A stretch of 64,000 nucleotides of DNA from Vicugna pacos (taxonomy: Eukaryota > Chordata > Mammalia > Artiodactyla > Camelidae), in NCBI RefSeq assembly GCF_048564905.1, contig NC_132994.1:16285982-16349981 (forward strand), in the 5' to 3' direction. Below the pieces are notes generated by a model. That model was not told the origin of the DNA. It worked only from the letters and a program-made list of their open reading frames with translations, and searched no databases. The translations under genes were made by a program, and so were the position numbers. Position 1 is the first letter of the stretch; the number at the start of each line of letters is the position of its first letter. Shown piece after piece: positions 60,300 through 64,000 of the stretch.

Positions 60300-60967
60300 G
60301 TTTCTTTTTAATATGTTGTGTTTCATTTCTATAGTTTTTTTAAAAAAAGAATTTAATTTTTAGAGCAGTTTTAGGTTCACAGCAAAATTGAGAGGAAGGT
60401 ACAGAAATAGCCTATATGTCCCCTGCCCCTACACATGCAGAGCTTCCCCTTTACTAACATCCCACCCCCAGTGTGATGCATTAGCTACAACCGATAAACC
60501 CACACTGATGTATCACCCAAAGTCCACAGTTCACACTACGCTTCACATGTGGCAGTGTATATTCTATGGGTTGGGACAAATGTATAATGACATGTATCCC
60601 CCATCACAGTACCATACAGAGTAGTTTCACTGCCCTAAAAATCCTCTGTGTTTGGCCTATTAATGCCACCCCTTGTCCCCCAAACTCTTGTTTGTTTGTT
60701 TGTTTGTTTTACTGTCTCCATATTTGCCTTTTCCAGAATGCCATACAGTCAGAATTACACAGTGTGCAGCCTTTTCATATTGGCTTCTTTCACCTATTAA
60801 TATCCATTTAAGAGGCCTCCATATCTTTCCTTGGTTTGATAGCACATTTATTTTTGGCTCTGAATAATATTCCATTGCCTAGAGGTACCACAGTTTATTT
60901 ATCCACTCACTTACTAAGGATATCTTGGTTGCTTCCAAGACTTGGCAATTATGAATAAAGCTGCTAT
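60300..60967 (-). repeat. L1MA/L1MB-type LINE 3' end, split by an LTR
   Basis: The antisense L1M has 'gagcagttttaggttcacag', 'gtcccctgcccctacacatg', 'ttggcttctttcacctatta' and 'aataatattccattgcctag'. It continues at 61433-61545 with 'aggtttctgtgtagacttaa' after the LTR. A (TTTG)n tract lies at about 60690-60709. Confidence 0.87.
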
Positions 60968-61436
60968 TGTGAAGGAAAAACCGGGTTGGTCTAACAAGAT
61001 AACTCACAAGTCTAGGAATGTGAAGGAGAGCCGGGCCGGGCTGACAAGATAACTCACAAATCTAAGTATTGGAATACTGATCTGAGTTCTGCTAGACTAA
61101 CTTACAAATCTAGGTTAATTAGTGTTGGTTTGCTGTTCATGTTTTTTTGCTAGCCAGCTGGGTTTTCAAAGATACATATCTGGCTTTGGAATGTTGGTTT
61201 GCTGCCTCCCCCGCCTCCACTTTTGTGATGATAATGCTGCTGAAGCTGTTCCATGCCTATTGGCCGAATACCCCAAGCTTGTACTTTACCCTATAAAACC
61301 TCATGCGCACGTCTTGGAGGTGCTCAGAGCTTCGGGGCAGAAGCCCCTCTGAGCCCGCCGGCATAATACATCTGAGTACTCCAACCCTCCGAGCGGTGCT
61401 TGTTTCTTGGCTGGCCTGTCGTTTCCGTAACACTAT
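60964..61436 (+). mobile_element. Solitary ERV1-like LTR with 4-bp target-site duplication (fossil)
   Basis: The LTR covers 60968-61432 (465 bp), begins TG and ends CA, and is flanked by 'ctat' at 60964-60967 and 61433-61436. Parts visible: a 51-bp tandem pair at its left end (60968-61018, 61019-61069), an inverted CCAAT ('attgg') at 61259, a TATA box 'ctataaa' at 61291 and a GC-rich R/U5-like end ('gagcggtgcttgtttcttgg', 'ctggcctgtcgtttccgtaa'). A 4-bp duplication and this layout fit class I, gammaretrovirus-like elements. No internal region is present. The sharp ends and intact duplication suggest it is younger than the surrounding L1M, perhaps lineage-specific. Confidence 0.88.
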
Positions 61437-61545
61437 AAACATCTGTGTGTAGGTTTCTGTGTAGACTTAAGTTTCCAAGTCCTTTGGGTAAATACCTAGG
61501 AGTACGAATGTTGGATTATGTGCAATGCTCCTGTTTAAATCGATG
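61433..61545 (-). repeat. L1MA/L1MB-type LINE, right part
   Basis: This is the continuation of the element split by the LTR: 'ttccaagtcctttgggtaaa' and 'aggagtacgaatgttggatt'. Confidence 0.8.
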
Positions 61546-61835
61546 TGGAAAGAGATTAAAGGAACTTTCTCAGAGTTAAAGGCAGAGCAGAGTTCCACAT
61601 CACTGCTCTCTTCTCTGCTCCCCTTTGACCACCATGGTCTTTACAATTCTTTTGGAAATCAGCCATGTTCTGCCTTGTGACACCTTCTCTAATAAGCAGG
61701 TGTTGAGGGCTTTTGTTTTCATTTGCCTTTCACTTCAACCTGGGTAGTTAAGCCTTATTTTCAACGTTTAGATTAAATTCTCTGAGGGCTTTGCTCTGAG
61801 TGTTCAGTAACTGTGCTAATTTGCTTCACTCTCAG

Positions 61836-61926
61836 CTCCTGAGGGACACTGCCAAACCCACGGAGTATTTGTCTTTTCTCAAGAACATTTATTCAGACTT
61901 TCAGATCATCGGATACGTTCTTATTC
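61836..61926 (+). CDS. Possible coding exon, gene unrecognised
   Basis: An acceptor-like 'tgcttcactctcag' precedes a stretch that is open in two frames. In one it reads 'DTAKPTEYLSFLKNIYSDF' and 'QIIGYVLIRMNH' then stop at 61938-61940; in another it stays open to about 61946. A possible donor 'gtatga' follows position 61926, so it could be an internal exon of 91 bp or a terminal exon. The sequence has a protein-like tone, but two open frames and a weak donor keep confidence low. It may belong to the same + strand gene as the exons at 45902 and 48184. Confidence 0.3.
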
Positions 61927-61940
61927 GTATGAATCACTAA

Positions 61941-62539
61941 GCTGCTAGACTGCCAATAATGTGCATTAGAAATGTAAATTGGAATGCATAATGTTTGATT
62001 CTTATAATACCAAACATGATTAGTATGATTTTGTCTTTAAAAAAAAAAAGAGGCTGAAACCTTTTTGTAAAAACTTCCTGTCACTATTAGTAGTTGGTAG
62101 AACTCCAAATTGTGTTCACCTCACTCCTACTGCACACACAGTTCTTCCCTTTTCGAAACAAAGCCAGGGTGTGTCTCAGCTATAAGAAAATTACGAGAGA
62201 TGCCAAGTGCTGCAGCCTTTTATGTTCAAGGTTGCTTCCTCCCTGCTCCACCCCCGCAATTATGAATGCAACTGCTATCTTCTAACAGGGCTGGATGGAC
62301 TGGACACCTGAATAGAGAGTACTTTGGCTCAGACGTGCACCAATTCCCTGTGTTAAAGACACCAAGACTTCAGTATCCAGCACCTGGATTTTTTGACTGA
62401 AAGCTTATTAACATTCATTCCTTTTTTTTTTCACAAATAATTACCATGAAAATTACTTTTAAAACTAGTATCAATGGGTAAAAATAATGACAAGATTTTA
62501 GTTCAGTAAAGGAAGAACTCTGAATTCAGAGCTGTTAAA
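61941..62539. other. Unique-looking AT-rich sequence
   Basis: No repeat or gene recognised. Confidence 0.4.
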
Positions 62540-62775
62540 AAATCAAGGGAGGGAGGGATAAATTGGGAGTTTGGGACTGGTAGGGGACAAACTACCATGT
62601 ACAGATAGATAAACAAGGTTCAACTGTATATACAGCACAGGGAACTACATTCAATGGCTAGAACTAACGTGTAATAAAAGAGAATATGAAAAAGAATATA
62701 TATACATATAACTGAATCATTATGCTGTACACCAGAAACTAATACAACATTGTAAGTTGACTACAATCAATCATC
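62540..62775 (+). repeat. L1 LINE 3' end
   Basis: The reading 'gagggataaattgggagttt', 'acagggaactacattcaatg', 'gctgtacaccagaaactaat' and 'aacattgtaagttgac' is a truncated L1 3' UTR. Confidence 0.87.
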
Positions 62776-62924
62776 AAACAGTCATGTTCACACACAACCA
62801 ATCTGAGGGATATTCTGCAAAATCTCTGGTCAGGGCTCTTCAAAAATGTCAATGTCAGTAATGAAAAAAATTTTGTTGAATCCTGGCTTAACAAAAAGAA
62901 AGAAAGAAAGAAAAAAACAGCCAT

Positions 62925-63098
62925 AAAGAACATTATTGTGGGCGGGAAGGGTGTAGCTCAAGTGGTAGAGCACATGCTCAGCATGCACGAGGTCCGGGGT
63001 TCAATCCCCAGTGCCTCCATTAAATAAATAATGATAATAAAAATAAATAGAATAAACCGAATTACCTTCCCTCCCGAAAAAAAAAAAGAACATCATTG
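62925..63098 (+). repeat. Camelid tRNA-derived SINE (Vic-1-like) with target-site duplication
   Basis: The head 'gggtgtagctcaagtggtag' and B-box-like 'gggttcaatcccc', then 'cctccattaaataaataatg' and 'accgaattaccttccctccc'. Direct repeats 'aaagaacattattg' (62925-62938) and 'aaagaacatcattg' (63085-63098) flank it. Confidence 0.93.
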
Positions 63099-63179
63099 GG
63101 AAGAATGGAGAAACTTGATATACAGTTCACATTAGATAACAGAAATGTATCATGTTACATTTTCTAGGGGTAGCAATAA

Positions 63180-63490
63180 GTGCTTTGGTTGCCCAAGGTC
63201 AGGGAGGTAGGATTAAAACTCAGCAGTCTGGCTCCAGAGCCATCTTAACAGTTTACTGTCATAAAGGTGTTTAAACAAAAATTATCCATTGCCAGTAGTG
63301 AAATTATTAATTCAACTCACCTACCCAGGGGAAGCTTCACCACAGGCTACCCAATTGTGGTGACCACATTTTGCAAAAAAAATGTGGAAAAAGGAGACTT
63401 TATAGGCAGGAACAAATAAGCATCAAGGATTTATGATGTGCCAGGTATTAGACCATGCCCTTCCACACATTATCTCATTTAATCTCTCAG
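63180..63490 (+). repeat. MIR SINE fragments
   Basis: Two MIR-like pieces: 'gcccaaggtcagggaggtag' with 'aaaactcagcagtctggct' (63180-63255), and 'gatgtgccaggtattagacc' with 'cacattatctcatttaatct' (63425-63490). Confidence 0.7.
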
Positions 63491-63689
63491 TAGAGAAAGA
63501 AGTAAAAGGAATGAAAAATATATCCTGTTAGGCAATAAGTTAGTGCTGTACAACGTAGAAAAGAAAAAGGTTGCTCTTTTCAAGAGGGAAGAACTTCACG
63601 CCCCCCAGAGGAGACAAATGTGTCACCCCTGTGCACACCCTCTGCACACTCACTCTGCGCCCGACCGCGGTTCAGCAGCCTGCCAGCTT

Positions 63690-63880
63690 CTCTCGTGTTG
63701 TCTCCCTGGGCTTGTCATCAAAGACGGCGTGCCTTCCCAGCTTGCTGCAGCCTCTGGCTTGTGTCCAGACTGTCTTACACCTCCTTGAGGACTGGCACTG
63801 AGCGCCGATCTCCCCCTCCCTCCACAGCACTGAGTCGGTGCCCTCCCAGTAGCTGCTCGACCAATACTCCGTGAAAGAAA
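63690..63880 (+). repeat. L2 LINE 3' end
   Basis: The reading 'cctccttgaggactggcact', 'tccacagcactgagtcggtg' and 'gtagctgctcgaccaatact' follows the L2 terminus. Overlapping short frames here are composition effects. Confidence 0.55.
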
Positions 63881-64000
63881 CTGCAGGCAAGGAAGGTGGA
63901 AGGAGACTTCAGTGGAGGAGGTGGGAACAGCATTCCCAGGGAAGCCCCCACAGAAATACCTCAGCAGTAACTGCTTAATTGGAGCAATGGGTACTTCACA

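Overview
The window looks like a gene-poor stretch of a mammalian nuclear genome, most likely from a camelid (alpaca, llama or camel). The main reason is five copies of a tRNA-derived SINE (25.5, 39.8, 43.3, 54.8 and 62.9 kb) with the tRNA A-box and B-box layout and the tail (TTAAAAATAAATAAATAAACCTAATTACC-like) that I recognise as the camelid Vic-1 type. There are also many 5'-truncated L1 copies of two related 3'-UTR types. I see no BovB LINE, Bov-tA SINE or pig PRE SINE. The species call is an inference from repeats alone.

No complete gene is visible. The best coding evidence is a pair of short exons on the + strand, 45902-45978 and 48184-48236. They have good splice sites, matching phase and a single compatible open frame, and an L1 has inserted in the intron between them. 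I do not recognise the protein. Weaker exon-like pieces lie at 53783-54003, 55453-55785 and 61836-61926. The right third of the window may therefore be introns of one + strand gene, and the left two thirds look intergenic or deep intronic.

Layout: 0-9.7 kb holds mostly unique sequence with L1, MIR and L2 fragments and a probable solitary ERV1-type LTR (8.1-8.6 kb). 9.7-12.4 kb is an ancient L1M on the - strand split by a younger L1. 13-14 kb is a nested L1 pair. 16-17.8 kb is a long L2 fossil that still reads as reverse transcriptase on the - strand, followed by L2 ends. 19.9-24.3 kb has MaLR LTRs and two L1s with clear target-site duplications. 25.2-25.7 kb is an L1 and a SINE inserted at the same site. 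28-30 kb has two L1s and a GATA microsatellite. 31.7-33.4 kb is L2 and MIR. 33.5-36 kb is an L1M / L1 / L1 cluster in which the youngest copy is flanked by an 87-bp duplication. 39-47.9 kb is dense in L1, SINE and L2, including a possible chimeric retro-insertion. 48-57 kb is mostly unique with MLT1, hAT and MIR relics. 57.6-58.6 kb is another L1-in-L1 with a possible 3' transduction. 60.3-61.5 kb is a solitary LTR inserted in an L1M. 62.5-64 kb holds an L1, a SINE, MIR and L2.

Nothing here forms a multi-gene system. The interest lies in the retrotransposition structures (long or shared target-site duplications, chimeric inserts, a 3' transduction, nested chronology) and in the unassigned exons.
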